Below, piece after piece: positions 18,963 through 27,650 of a DNA stretch of 46,248 nt. Below the pieces are notes generated by a model that had not been told where the DNA came from, did not search any database, and worked only from the letters and a program-made list of their open reading frames with translations. Origin of the DNA: CAZHLD01 sp964533185. Its GTDB lineage: Bacteria > Acidobacteriota > Terriglobia > Acidiferrales > UBA7541. The stretch spans positions 1-46,248 of the forward strand of contig CAZHLD010000018.1 of NCBI GenBank assembly GCA_964533185.1. The letters run 5' to 3'. Positions within the stretch are counted from its first letter, which is position 1, and each line of letters starts with the position of its first letter. The position numbers and the translations under genes were made by a program.

Positions 18963-20351
18963 TTATTCGCCTCTGCGGACGGCGCGAAGATCAATCCCAA
19001 GCTGCTGGCATTTCTTGTAGAGGTGGCTGCGCTCGAGGCCTAGCGCGCGTGCGGTGTTGGTCATGTGGTTGTGGTTGCGCTTGAGCTCGGTGAGCAAGAC
19101 TTCGCGCTCGAAGATTTCGACGCGCTCGGCGAGCGTGCCGTTCATTGCGGGCGAAGCAAGTCCTGCTCCCACACCTGCGGCTGCGGTTTGCGGCAGGGCG
19201 AGGCGAACGGTGGCGGCGTCCACGGCGGAATCGCCGGAGAGAAGCAATAGCCGCTCGACAACGTTGCGCAGCTCGCGGACGTTTCCGGGCCAGGAGTAGA
19301 ACTGCAACGCCTGGACGGCATCCGGCGAGAACTCTTTCACGCGCCAGCCGTTCTGCTCGGCCACCTGCCGGGCGAAGTGCGCGGCCAGCTCCGGAACATC
19401 TTGGGGACGCTCGCGCAGCGGCGGCAGCGCCAGCGGATAGACGTAGATGCGGTGGAAGAGGTCCTGGCGGAAGGCGTTCTGCCGGACCAGCTCCTCGAGG
19501 TTGCGGTGCGTGGCAACAACCACGCGAACATCCACGCTGACAGGCCGGTCGCCGCCGACGCGCTCGATTTCGCCCTCTTCGAGCACGCGTAGGAGCTTGG
19601 CCTGCATCGCCAGCGGCATGTCGCCAATCTCGTCGAGGAAGAGCGTGCCGCCATCGGCCTGCTCGAACTTTCCGATGTGCCGGCCGGCCGCGCCGGTGAA
19701 CGAGCCCTTTTCGTGGCCGAAGATTTCCGATTCGATCAGCTCACTGGGGACGGCGGCGCAGTTGAGCGTGACAAACGGCCCGGCGCGGCGCGCGCTTTTT
19801 TCATGCAGCGTGCGGGCCACCAGCTCCTTCCCCGTGCCGGTCTCGCCCAGAATGCAGACGCGCGTCTCGCTCGGCGCGATGCGATTCACCTGCTCCATCA
19901 CTTTTTCCATCGCCGGGCTGGACCAGACCAGTTCGTGGCGGCCCACGCGGCGGCGCAAGTCGCGGTTTTCCTGTTCGAGCCGCACTAGCCGCAAAGCATT
20001 TTCGACAGTGACCATCAGCTTTTCGGTGGAGAGCGGCTTCTCAAGAAAATCCACAGCGCCCAGGCGCGTAGCCTTCACCGCCATTTCGATGTTGGCCTGG
20101 CCGGAGATCATCACCACAGGCGTAGCGACGCCCGCTGCCTTCAAATCGGCGAGCAGCGCCAGGCCGTCTTTGCCGGGCATGACCACGTCAGAGAGGACCA
20201 GGTCAAAGCGCTGCGCCTTTACCAGGTCGAGTGCGCGGGCGGCGTTGTCGCAGACGGTAGCCTCATGCCCGGCCAGGCGAAAGGCTCGCGCGAGCGAGGC
20301 CAGTGTATTGGCGTCGTCATCGATGACTAACAGATGCGCTTTGCGGGCCAC
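18963..20351 (-). CDS. sigma-54-dependent response regulator, NtrC/NtrX-like
   Basis: The predicted protein has 462 residues from a GTG start, 5 nt after the kinase stop. The receiver domain has D55 in LVLSDVVMPG and an acidic pocket (IDDDAN). The AAA+ domain has Walker A GETGTGKE and Walker B TLFLDEIGDM. The sigma-54 contact loop reads GSFTGA (216-221), a Ser variant of the usual GAFTGA. A Fis-type helix-turn-helix lies near the C-terminus (NTARALGLERSHLYKKCQQL). With the NtrY-like kinase upstream and no PAS domain of its own, it should be the effector of this operon. Its targets are not identifiable here. Confidence 0.92.
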   Translation of the reverse strand: MARKAHLLVIDDDANTLASLARAFRLAGHEATVCDNAARALDLVKAQRFDLVLSDVVMPGKDGLALLADLKAAGVATPVVMISGQANIEMAVKATRLGAVDFLEKPLSTEKLMVTVENALRLVRLEQENRDLRRRVGRHELVWSSPAMEKVMEQVNRIAPSETRVCILGETGTGKELVARTLHEKSARRAGPFVTLNCAAVPSELIESEIFGHEKGSFTGAAGRHIGKFEQADGGTLFLDEIGDMPLAMQAKLLRVLEEGEIERVGGDRPVSVDVRVVVATHRNLEELVRQNAFRQDLFHRIYVYPLALPPLRERPQDVPELAAHFARQVAEQNGWRVKEFSPDAVQALQFYSWPGNVRELRNVVERLLLLSGDSAVDAATVRLALPQTAAAGVGAGLASPAMNGTLAERVEIFEREVLLTELKRNHNHMTNTARALGLERSHLYKKCQQLGIDLRAVRRGE

Positions 20352-20356
20352 GGCGA

Positions 20357-22332
20357 TCAGGGCTGCTCCCGGCCCGCGCCGTCCGAGGCAGGCGGTTGGG
20401 CAGGCAGGTCAATGCGAAAGGTTGTGCCGCGGCCCGGCTCGCTCTCGACGGTGATGCGGCCCTGGTGGTCGCTCACCACCGACTGCACGATGGCCAGCCC
20501 GAGCCCGGTGCCGTACTGCTTGGTGGTGTAGTAAGGCGTGAAGAGGCGCTCGCACTCTTCGCGGGTGAGGCCGCTGCCCGTGTCGGAAATTTCCATGCGC
20601 ACCGAGCCGTTCTGCGCCTGCGTGCGAATGGTGAGTGTGCCGCCGGCGGGCATGGCGTCCACGGCGTTGAGCACAAGGTTCTGCAGCGCGCGGTGGAGCA
20701 GGTCGGGATCGGCCTGTACCGTGCCGACGCCATCATCGAGGTAAAGCTCCGGGATGATCGGCGGCCGGCCGACGGCGCTGAACTGCGATTCGAAGAGTTT
20801 CACGGCGCTGCGAACCGCTTCATTGAATTGAACCGGCTGGAGCTGCGGCGCAGGCATTTTGGCGAAATCGCTGAAGCGGGCAACGATGGCGTTGAGTTTT
20901 TCCAACTCGCCGCGCAGCGTGCCGGTGGACTCGAAGAAAACTTCGTCGAACTGCTCGGAGGTGAGCTCGCGGGCGCGCTGAAGGTTTTCCACGGTGAGCT
21001 GGAGCGGGAAGAGCGGATTCTTCAGCTCGTGGGCCAGGCGACGCGCNNNNNNNNNNNNNNNNNNNNNNNNNNNNNNNNNNNNNNNNNNNNNNNNNNNNNN
21101 NNNNNNNNNNNNNNNNNNNNNNNNNNNNNNNNNNNNNNNNNNNNNNCGGTGAGCTGGAGCGGGAAGAGCGGATTCTTCAGCTCGTGGGCCAGGCGACGCG
21201 CGAGCTCGCGCCAGGCGGCAACGCGTTCGGCAACCACCAGACGCTCCTTCTGCTCGGCGAGCTGGCGCGTCATTTCGTTGAACGCAGTGGCGAGCTGGCC
21301 GATTTCGTCGCGCGATCGGACGTCGACGCGCGTTTCCCAATGACCGGCGGCAACCTCGCGAGCGCCCGCGGCCAGCGCCTCCACCGGCCGCGTGATTCGC
21401 CGCGACACCCACCAGGCCAGGCCGATTGCCAGGAGAATCCCGACACCGCCCACCACCAGAGCAACGTCGCGGATAAAGCGCGTCAGCAGGACGAGGTCGC
21501 GGCGCGAGCTGCCCACGAGCAGGATGCCGAGCAATTTATCGTCGCGGCCGAGCAGCGGGATGGCGTGAAAAGTCTCCGCACTGGCAGCGTCGGCAGTGAG
21601 CTGCACCGTCTGGGTCAGCGGGCGAGGGTCCTTGCGGACCTGTGCGAGGAGTGGAGTCAGGCGGTCGGTCTGCACCGCAGGGAGCGGGCCGGAGGCATCG
21701 CTGAGCGCGCCGGGGACGAAGCCCTCCTCGAGGTTTCTGTAGAGCAGCGCGCGTGTGCCCTCGGGCAGGACGAGCGTGCCCAGAAAGTCTTTATCGAGTC
21801 GCAGCCCACCGATGAAAAAGAGATGTTTTTCTCCGACGCGGACCGCGCGCACGGCCGTGAGCGCCAGGGCCACGCCGTCGGGCAGCTCTTCGCGGCGGAG
21901 GAACGCGCTGGAGCCTTTCCAATCCGCCTGCCGGCCGACCCACTCGTTGGGATAGCCGAAGCGCGCGGGCCATTGCGCGGAGCTGATCAGCTTGCCGTCG
22001 TTCGACACAATTTCGAGGAAGTCAAGATGGTGCGTGGCGGAGAGTCCACGCGTGTCGTTGACGTAGAGCGAAGCGTCGGCCTGCGGGCGGGACAGTTCGA
22101 TGGCCATGCGCACGTTGGCTTCGGCTTCGACGATGCCCTCCACCCGGCGAACTACTTCTTCGCCGCGCGCAGCAAACTCGCGGCGGAACTGCGCAACCAA
22201 CGCTTCGGTGCGCTGGTGATCGAGCGTCTCAAATTCGCGGCGGGAGTAGCTCGCCACCGCCCATGACACCAGTGCGACGGCCAGCGCCACCGTCAGCGCG
22301 AAAAAGATCAGCAGGCGCGCGCGGAAGCTCAC
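20357..22332 (-). CDS. NtrY-like membrane histidine kinase, interrupted by an artefactual assembly gap
   Basis: As written, the reading frame is broken by 100 N plus a 55-bp flanking duplicate. Removing those 155 nt restores one continuous frame of 606 residues. The domains are TM1 (about 7-28), a periplasmic region (about 30-280), TM2 (about 287-308), HAMP (about 309-362), then the phospho-acceptor box LAHELKNPLFPLQLT (H383). The catalytic domain has NLVLNAVDAMPAGG, SDTGSGLTREE and GTGLGLAIVQS. The gap falls just after the H box. Start is GTG at 22332, overlapping the upstream binding-protein stop by 4 nt (GTGA). The SBP-kinase-regulator order suggests that the kinase reads ligand occupancy of the binding protein. 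Confidence 0.9.
20992..21201. other. false scaffold gap: identical 55-bp flanks around 100 N
   Basis: The 55 nt before the N run (20992-21046) and the 55 nt after it (21147-21201) are identical, from CGGTGAGCTGG to GGCGACGCGC. The N run is exactly 100 (21047-21146). Collapsing one copy and the Ns restores the kinase frame: 1976 minus 155 gives 1821 nt, or 607 codons. The duplicate is therefore an assembly overlap and not biological. Confidence 0.95.
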
Positions 22333-23801
22333 GGCCTGGCTCCTGCGGGCGCGGCCGGCTCGGGCAGGGCCAGCCAGGCGTCCTCAAGACGCCAGGCACC
22401 CCAGCGCGTCGGCATCCAGTTGCGGAGCAGCGGGCTCAGACCGTAAATCTCCGGGATGTGGACAAGCGGGATCACTCGATTTGAATCCACCATTGCTTTC
22501 TCAACAGCGTACTGCTGATCGGGCGTGACGGCTGCCGCCGCATCGTTGCCATCGCCTAAAGAGAGCGTTGCAGCGAGCAATGACAGCGCAGCTCGCGGAT
22601 TCACTGAACCCAGCCGCACGCGCGCCAGGCGCAACTTCCCCGCGGCCTGCGAAGCTGGGCCTGCCGTCACGGCCTGCAATTTCAGCCCCACTTGCGACGT
22701 GTCCAGGGCAACCCGCTCAGCAACGGCACGCGCCAGCGGGTCCGCCGCATCGTATTCAAGCACCAGCGGCGCGGGCGCGGGAGAACTCTCCGCGATGAGT
22801 TTGCGCGCGCGATCCACGTCCGCCGCTGCCGGAAACAGAAAAGCATACCCCGAGAGCCACTGCGGCAGAAGGCCTTCGGCGACTTCTCCCTGCTTCTGAA
22901 GCAGCACATTCTGAATGGCGGCGCGGTCCACTGCAAGCGCAAGCGCCTGGCGCAGGCGCGCGTCCTGCGCGGCGGGGCCTTCTGCGGGGAACACGACGGC
23001 GAGCAGCTCGACAGGCGAAGATGCCCAGATGCGGGCGCCGTCCTGAGTGGCGCGACGAAGCTGGTCGGGAGCAAGCTCGATCAGGTCGGCTTTGCCCAGC
23101 TCGAAGTCCACAAGCTGCTGCGTGAGGTTGACGCCCATCTGCACTTCTATCGTGTCAAGAAACGGGCGGCCGCCCCAGTGGTCGTCATTGGCGGCAAAGA
23201 CTGCACGCTGGCGCGGCTGCCATTCGGCCACGCGAAAGGGTCCTGTGCCCGCAATGCCGCCGTCGCGGAGGATTGTGAAGATGTAGCTTCGGCCGGTGGC
23301 AAGGCGTTCGAGCAGATCTGGCTGCGGCTGCTTCGATTCGATGACCAGCGCATCACCCGAGACGCTCATCAAGAGGTCGTTGCCCCACTGGCGCTGAAGC
23401 GCGGCTACGACGGTGGCGGGCGTCAGCGGCGTGCCGTCGTGGAATTTGACGCCCGGGCGCAGGCGGAACTCCCAGCGCTTCTCCGCGGCGTCAGCCTGCC
23501 AGGAAAGAGCAAGCTGTGGCTGCGGCTGGCCGTTGTTGTCCAGGCGCACCAGACGCTCGTAGGCCAGCGAGACGAGCTTTTCCGCAGCAGCGGTGGCGGC
23601 GGCTCCGACGACTGGCTCGACCTTGAGCTCGCGCGGATCGTGCGCCTCTACTCTCGCGCGCATCTCGATGCGCAGCGTCCCGCCATATTTCGGCCGCGTC
23701 GTGGCTACAAGCGAAGCAGCAAGTGCCAGGGCGAAGAGGACAGGCAAGAATGCCTGTCCTACTCTACTTGCCGCAGGAGATGGTAAGGCGATACGCCTCA
23801 T
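22329..23801 (-). CDS. family-5 extracellular solute-binding protein (DppA/OppA-like)
   Basis: The predicted protein has 490 residues. The N-terminus is a signal-peptide-like segment carrying VGQAFLPVLFALALAASLVA, partly encoded by a dispersed palindrome (23737-23760). Family-5 motifs follow: KYGGTLRIEM near 40, then WEFRLRPGVKFHDGTPLTP, GTGPFRVAEW and the late IPLVHIPEIYG. These proteins bind peptides, nickel or other solutes in the periplasm. No permease or ATPase gene is nearby. The gene overlaps the kinase start by 4 nt, so I infer a sensory binding protein. A transport role with distant permeases cannot be excluded. It overlaps the upstream exported-protein gene by 38 nt. Confidence 0.85.
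   Translation of the reverse strand: MRRIALPSPAASRVGQAFLPVLFALALAASLVATTRPKYGGTLRIEMRARVEAHDPRELKVEPVVGAAATAAAEKLVSLAYERLVRLDNNGQPQPQLALSWQADAAEKRWEFRLRPGVKFHDGTPLTPATVVAALQRQWGNDLLMSVSGDALVIESKQPQPDLLERLATGRSYIFTILRDGGIAGTGPFRVAEWQPRQRAVFAANDDHWGGRPFLDTIEVQMGVNLTQQLVDFELGKADLIELAPDQLRRATQDGARIWASSPVELLAVVFPAEGPAAQDARLRQALALAVDRAAIQNVLLQKQGEVAEGLLPQWLSGYAFLFPAAADVDRARKLIAESSPAPAPLVLEYDAADPLARAVAERVALDTSQVGLKLQAVTAGPASQAAGKLRLARVRLGSVNPRAALSLLAATLSLGDGNDAAAAVTPDQQYAVEKAMVDSNRVIPLVHIPEIYGLSPLLRNWMPTRWGAWRLEDAWLALPEPAAPAGARP
23737..23760. repeat. dispersed palindrome inside a signal-peptide coding region
   Basis: A perfect 10-bp stem, AGGACAGGCA (23737-23746) and TGCCTGTCCT (23751-23760), has an AGAA loop. 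It lies wholly within the coding sequence of the solute-binding protein and encodes the GQAFLPVL stretch of its signal peptide. The same palindrome is one I associate with dispersed repeats in Acidobacteriota and related phyla; that recollection was not searched. Confidence 0.6.
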
Positions 23802-25038
23802 AGCGTCCTGTCTTCAAGTTGCGGGCCACGGCAAAAGCCGTGTCCCTGTCAGCGTCGGTTCTGAGCGCGGTCACGGGCCCCGGAAACTCAAGCGGCATGC
23901 TGACTGGCACTGCCTGCTGATTCTGGAGTTCGAAAGCGCGGACGGCGTCGGCCTCTGTCCAGTCTCCGGGTTGCGACACCAGTAGGAGCTTGCGAGATTC
24001 TGTACCACAGTCAGTCGAGACAGTCGTTAGGTCGCTTCCCCAACCGGAAAACACAGTTTCTGGGTCAGTGTTCTTTTCCGTGTAAAGACGTACACGGTTG
24101 TCTGTGCTCCCGAACAACCAAATGGTGTCGCCCCTATCCTCATCCTCTATTGAGGCCGCTGAGTAGAATGGCGGGACCTTCCAATTGATCTCCGAGCCAG
24201 CAAGGAGGATAGCCTCGTAGTAATTTCTTCCCGGGACAAGTCTGGATCGAAGAGGCGGCGGGAAATTGTGGCTAATCCACCCGAGAGAAGTATCTTGTTC
24301 GCATTGCACCTTGATTGTCTGAGCGGCGCTGCCATCACAGTCAAGACCGGGAAGCGAGACTTCAATCATGCCGTCTTGAATCCGGACGCGCCCGGCTGGA
24401 TCGCGGGGAAGCGGCCTTGCGAGTGGCAACCTATAGACATCCGCCAATTTCCACTGCTCACTGTCCTTTCGACAAAACACGAGCTGGGTGGGCTCAAGAA
24501 CCACCAGTCTGGAAGCTTTCGAATCAGGATCCATGTCAATCGCTAGATCAAGAATCTGACCGACCTGTTCCCAGAGCAACTCCTTTTTGAGAAGCAAAGG
24601 CGTCAACAAACGAGGCGGGACGTCAGGTGCCGAACGTGGGACGAGAACCATCAGAGTGGTCGGAATTTCGCCAGATGAGACCTCCGCCACCCAGAGTAGG
24701 TCGCTCGTACGATCTGAGAGCGTTACACGAACCGGGTGGCCGCGTGGACAAGGCTCGTCGCAAATCGCAAACCGTTCTCCGATTAGCTCATTTTCCAAGG
24801 CACTCCGGAAACTAGCGAGCTCGGAGGCCGTCAATGACGAGAGATTGCGGTGGGTAAGCAGCAATGCGTCACCAGGCTGAAAAGTTGCTGCGATTTTTGC
24901 GGCGAACTGGCGGGCGGCATCGGCCAGGGGCGAGGGCGGAGCGGTCTCCTGTGCGAGGGAGACGGTGGGGACGGCAAAGAGCAGCAAGAGAATCAGCAGC
25001 GCGAGGATAAGCAGGAAGACTCGGCGAGCAGCCGGCAT
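23764..25038 (-). CDS. exported protein of unknown function upstream of the binding-protein/kinase operon
   Basis: The predicted protein has 424 residues from the ATG at 25038, chosen because it opens directly into a signal peptide (MPAARRVFLLILALLILLLL, ending near SLAQ). An in-frame extension of 78 codons has unlikely composition. The mature part begins with a helix (LADAARQFAAKIAATF) and then FQPGDALLLTHRNLSSL. Later sequence is strand-rich with WLFGSTDNRVRLYTE and ESRKLLLVSQPGDW, suggesting a beta-sheet domain, possibly a propeller. Several Cys residues (CDEPC, CRKD, CDG, CEQ, CGTES) may form disulfides. I do not recognise the family. The 38-nt overlap with the binding-protein gene suggests it belongs to the same operon. 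Confidence 0.7.
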   Translation of the reverse strand: MPAARRVFLLILALLILLLLFAVPTVSLAQETAPPSPLADAARQFAAKIAATFQPGDALLLTHRNLSSLTASELASFRSALENELIGERFAICDEPCPRGHPVRVTLSDRTSDLLWVAEVSSGEIPTTLMVLVPRSAPDVPPRLLTPLLLKKELLWEQVGQILDLAIDMDPDSKASRLVVLEPTQLVFCRKDSEQWKLADVYRLPLARPLPRDPAGRVRIQDGMIEVSLPGLDCDGSAAQTIKVQCEQDTSLGWISHNFPPPLRSRLVPGRNYYEAILLAGSEINWKVPPFYSAASIEDEDRGDTIWLFGSTDNRVRLYTEKNTDPETVFSGWGSDLTTVSTDCGTESRKLLLVSQPGDWTEADAVRAFELQNQQAVPVSMPLEFPGPVTALRTDADRDTAFAVARNLKTGRYEAYRLTISCGK

Positions 25039-25289
25039 CGCAGCGCCCCACAGCGGGTGGGCAATTGATGATAGCACGGAGAAACGCGCCGGGAAGCAAA
25101 GGAGACAGATGAAGTAGAGGAGGCATAGGAAAGAACTGCTGGCCGGGTGGCTCCTCCGATCCCGCGGGATCGAGGCGGAGGCGGCGGTCTCCGTCACAAA
25201 GCCCGGGACCGGCGGAGCCTCCCGCAAGGGGGTTTGGCCAGCAGCAACTGAAAGCGGACAGCGGTTAGCCATCAGCTTTCAGAACTCAA
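25039..25289. other. gene-free stretch with palindromes
   Basis: No convincing gene is seen here. It contains a perfect 14-bp palindrome GATCCCGCGGGATC (25158-25171) and an inverted pair CTGAAAGC/GCTTTCAG (25248-25255 and 25275-25282). It must hold the promoter of the minus-strand exported-protein operon, but no consensus -10/-35 pair stood out. Confidence 0.4.
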
Positions 25290-25330
25290 GCTGGGCTTCC
25301 TCCCACAGCTCGGGACGAGTGAAGCCCAGC
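25290..25330 (-). terminator. candidate terminator of the Ldt-SPFH operon
   Basis: A perfect 10-bp inverted repeat (GCTGGGCTTC at 25290-25299, GAAGCCCAGC at 25321-25330) has a 21-nt loop. On the minus strand it starts 7 nt after the SPFH stop codon. The downstream TTGAGTTCT is only mildly T-rich, so the efficiency is uncertain. Confidence 0.45.
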
Positions 25331-25337
25331 GTTATAC

Positions 25338-26732
25338 CTACGGACGGCCGCCATTCGTCGGGCTGCTCGTCCGCGTGCGTTGTTGCGCCGTGGACGACGG
25401 CTTCGGCTGCACAGGCGGCGCGGGCGTGTCTGGCTCGGGTTCGTCCGACTGCGTAGCGAAGCCATTCCGGAACGCCGACTGGAAGACGTCGCTGGCGAAG
25501 AAGTTCGTGCCCGTGGTCGGCACCATCATGATTTGGAGCTTGTCGGAAAGCCGCTCGGCGATAATCTTCTGGATGAGCAGCGGGTTCTGCTTGAGCACGG
25601 CGGCCTCAAGCTTTAATCGTTCAGAGTCGGCAGCCGCAGTGACGCGGATGCGGTTGGCTTCGGCGTCGGCCATCAAGCGCCGGCGCTCGAACTCAGCGCG
25701 GCTGTCGATGACCTTGGCCTCGGCGGCGGCTTCGGCGTTTTTCACCGTGGCCTCCTTGCGGGCCTCAGACTCGAACCGCGTCTGCTCAATCTGTTTTTGC
25801 TTGAGCGGCAGCGTGTACTGCATCGCGTCCGCCTCGGACTTGGCCTGCAGCACGCGGACCTGCGCAGCAGCTTCGGCCTGCTTGATCTCGCGAATCTTGT
25901 CGGCATCGGCTTCGAGCTCGGCGATACGCACCTGCTTTTGCTTGATGTCGGTCTCAAAGCCCAGCCGCTCGTTCTCTTGCACCTTGAGCAGCAGGCCATC
26001 GAGGCCTTTGGCGTACTCGGCCGGCAGGGCGATGTCGCGGAGCATCACTTCCTTGACCACGATGCCGTCGGCGGCTAGGCGCGCGGTGATGGCTTCAGCG
26101 GCCTTCTGGCGAAGCTCCTCGCGGCGGGTGGAAAACACCTCACGCACCAGGTAGCCCGGCGCCACCTGACGGAAGACAGTAGCCACCACCGGAGCGACAA
26201 TCTGCTCGTTCACCGGCTGAGGCAGGTTGGCGTGGATGTAGTCGAGCCGGCGGGCGTCCAGGCGATAACGCACCGCCACGGCCAGACCAATCGTCAGCCC
26301 TTCGCGCGCTTGCACATTGAGGATTTCCAGTTTCTTCTTCGGGTCGGGCGCGGCGGCCGTGGTGAACATCACGTCGCGCAGGTCGTAGGTCACCACGCGG
26401 TCCACTAGCGGGACGATGAAGTGAACACCCGGGTAGAGCGTGCCCGCGCGCACGCCGGAGATCTGGCTGACGCGGACGCCGGCCGCACCGTCGGGCACGA
26501 CAATGATCGCCAGGCCCAGTAGCAGCGGCAGCCAGGCGATCACCGCAAGCTTCCCCGCTACCAGCCAGCGGACCGGCCGCGCGGGGTAAATGGGAGTTGC
26601 GGTTGGCTCGGCCCCGCCAGCCAGGATGCGTCGGCGACGGATGGCCAGGTAAACGTCGTAGGCAACAATAGCTGCGGCGCCGGTGAACATCCCAGCGGCA
26701 GCGGCGAGCAACAGGTATTTCAGTAGCAGCAT
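25338..26732 (-). CDS. SPFH/Band 7 (prohibitin-like) membrane protein
   Basis: The predicted protein has 464 residues; GGGGAGAACC precedes the ATG. Two hydrophobic segments (about 2-25 and 56-79) are followed by the Band 7 domain (about 80-270; PGVHFIVPLVDRVVTYDLRDV, AVRYRLDARRLDYIHANLP, VFSTRREELRQKAAEAI). A long Ala/Glu/Lys/Arg coiled coil (about 270-400) follows, then a Pro/Thr-rich tail. Band 7 proteins form large membrane-bound rings and organise membrane domains or regulate proteases. It follows an L,D-transpeptidase and a small membrane protein on the same strand, which ties it to the cell envelope. Two N-terminal helices are unusual, since prohibitins often have one. Confidence 0.85.
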   Translation of the reverse strand: MLLLKYLLLAAAAGMFTGAAAIVAYDVYLAIRRRRILAGGAEPTATPIYPARPVRWLVAGKLAVIAWLPLLLGLAIIVVPDGAAGVRVSQISGVRAGTLYPGVHFIVPLVDRVVTYDLRDVMFTTAAAPDPKKKLEILNVQAREGLTIGLAVAVRYRLDARRLDYIHANLPQPVNEQIVAPVVATVFRQVAPGYLVREVFSTRREELRQKAAEAITARLAADGIVVKEVMLRDIALPAEYAKGLDGLLLKVQENERLGFETDIKQKQVRIAELEADADKIREIKQAEAAAQVRVLQAKSEADAMQYTLPLKQKQIEQTRFESEARKEATVKNAEAAAEAKVIDSRAEFERRRLMADAEANRIRVTAAADSERLKLEAAVLKQNPLLIQKIIAERLSDKLQIMMVPTTGTNFFASDVFQSAFRNGFATQSDEPEPDTPAPPVQPKPSSTAQQRTRTSSPTNGGRP

Positions 26733-26778
26733 TGAGGTTCTCCCCTTGTCTGATATCCCCGGACGCGTTGCACGCGGC

Positions 26779-26982
26779 TCACGCAGCGTGCGGCGGCACC
26801 CGGGCTACATTTGTCTGCGGATACGCTCGCCTCGGTCGCAGCGCGATCCGCACTGGCGGCCGCGCCGCGCCGGGCAGCAGCCGAAACATCGCTTCGAGCA
26901 GGAGCCGCGTCAGGCCCAGCGCGAGGCCCACCGAGAGTGTAAGTGCCCCTGCCAGCCCGATGAATTCGCTCAGCGCTTCCAT
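26779..26982 (-). CDS. small membrane protein between Ldt and SPFH genes
   Basis: The predicted protein has 67 residues from the ATG at 26982 (a GTG lies one codon upstream). GAGGAAAA overlaps the upstream L,D-transpeptidase stop, giving apparent translational coupling. One or two hydrophobic helices span about 8-38 (IGLAGALTLSVGLALGLTRL), followed by a basic tail. No family is recognised. Its place between Ldt and SPFH genes suggests a small accessory factor of that envelope unit. Confidence 0.55.
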   Translation of the reverse strand: MEALSEFIGLAGALTLSVGLALGLTRLLLEAMFRLLPGAARPPVRIALRPRRAYPQTNVARVPPHAA

Positions 26983-26993
26983 CACAATTTTCC

Positions 26994-27650
26994 TCAGGGC
27001 ATGGTCACGGCGGCCACGACCGTGGACGTAGTAGTCCTGCGGCCCTTGTCCTGTTCCGCGGCAAGCGTTGCCGGCACCCGCGGGACGCCGAAGATCTGTG
27101 CCAGTTCGTTTGTACGCTCAGCGACCAGCTCGACGCGGTCCCCTGCGCGCACCCGCTCGAAGAGGTCTTCAATGTCGCGGTTCCTCATCCGGATGCAGCC
27201 GTGCGAGGAGTTGCGTCCGATGGACCCGGGCTCATTGGTGCCGTGGATTCCGAAGCTCTTCTGGCTCAGGCCGAGCCAGCGCGTGCCCAGGGGGTTGGCC
27301 GGGCCGGGCGGGATTACCTTGCCGGGGGCGTAATAAGTCGGCTGCGGAATGCGGTGGACAATCTTGAATTCGCCGGCCGGGCTGGGGCTGACCTCGGTGC
27401 CTACGGCAACGGAGTAAATCTTCACCACGCGCCCGTTTTCCAGCAGCGCCAGCTTGCGGTCTGGGATGCTCACGACAATTTGCCGGATCGGCAGCTGTCC
27501 ATCAGCTGAATCGCCTTGCCGAACAGATCCAGGGCGGCTGCCTTTTTGCTCTTGGGCCAAACCTTCAATCGCCGCAACCAGAAGCGCAGCAAGCAGGGTC
27601 AGGAACTTGTGGCTCGCCTGGTGGAAGTTGGTTGCGCCGCTCCGCCGCAT
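26994..27650 (-). CDS. L,D-transpeptidase (YkuD domain), exported
   Basis: The predicted protein has 218 residues. AAAGGAGCACACC precedes the ATG at 27650. A signal peptide or signal anchor covers about 16-32. The YkuD domain (about 55-180) includes VSIPDRKLALLENGRVVKIY and the catalytic signature HGTN (H136) followed by SHGCIRM (H150, nucleophile C152). The enzyme should form 3-3 peptidoglycan cross-links or attach proteins to the wall. It is the first gene of a three-gene unit with a small membrane protein and an SPFH protein. The artefactual assembly gap lies immediately upstream and does not interrupt the coding sequence. Confidence 0.9.
   Translation of the reverse strand: MRRSGATNFHQASHKFLTLLAALLVAAIEGLAQEQKGSRPGSVRQGDSADGQLPIRQIVVSIPDRKLALLENGRVVKIYSVAVGTEVSPSPAGEFKIVHRIPQPTYYAPGKVIPPGPANPLGTRWLGLSQKSFGIHGTNEPGSIGRNSSHGCIRMRNRDIEDLFERVRAGDRVELVAERTNELAQIFGVPRVPATLAAEQDKGRRTTTSTVVAAVTMP

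Noticed and set aside
20992..21201. 55-bp direct repeat as a recombination or att site
   Set aside because: It flanks exactly 100 N and collapsing it restores a reading frame, so it is an assembly overlap.
25039..25272. 78-codon extension of the exported-protein frame
   Set aside because: Composition is poor and the internal ATG at 25038 begins a good signal peptide.
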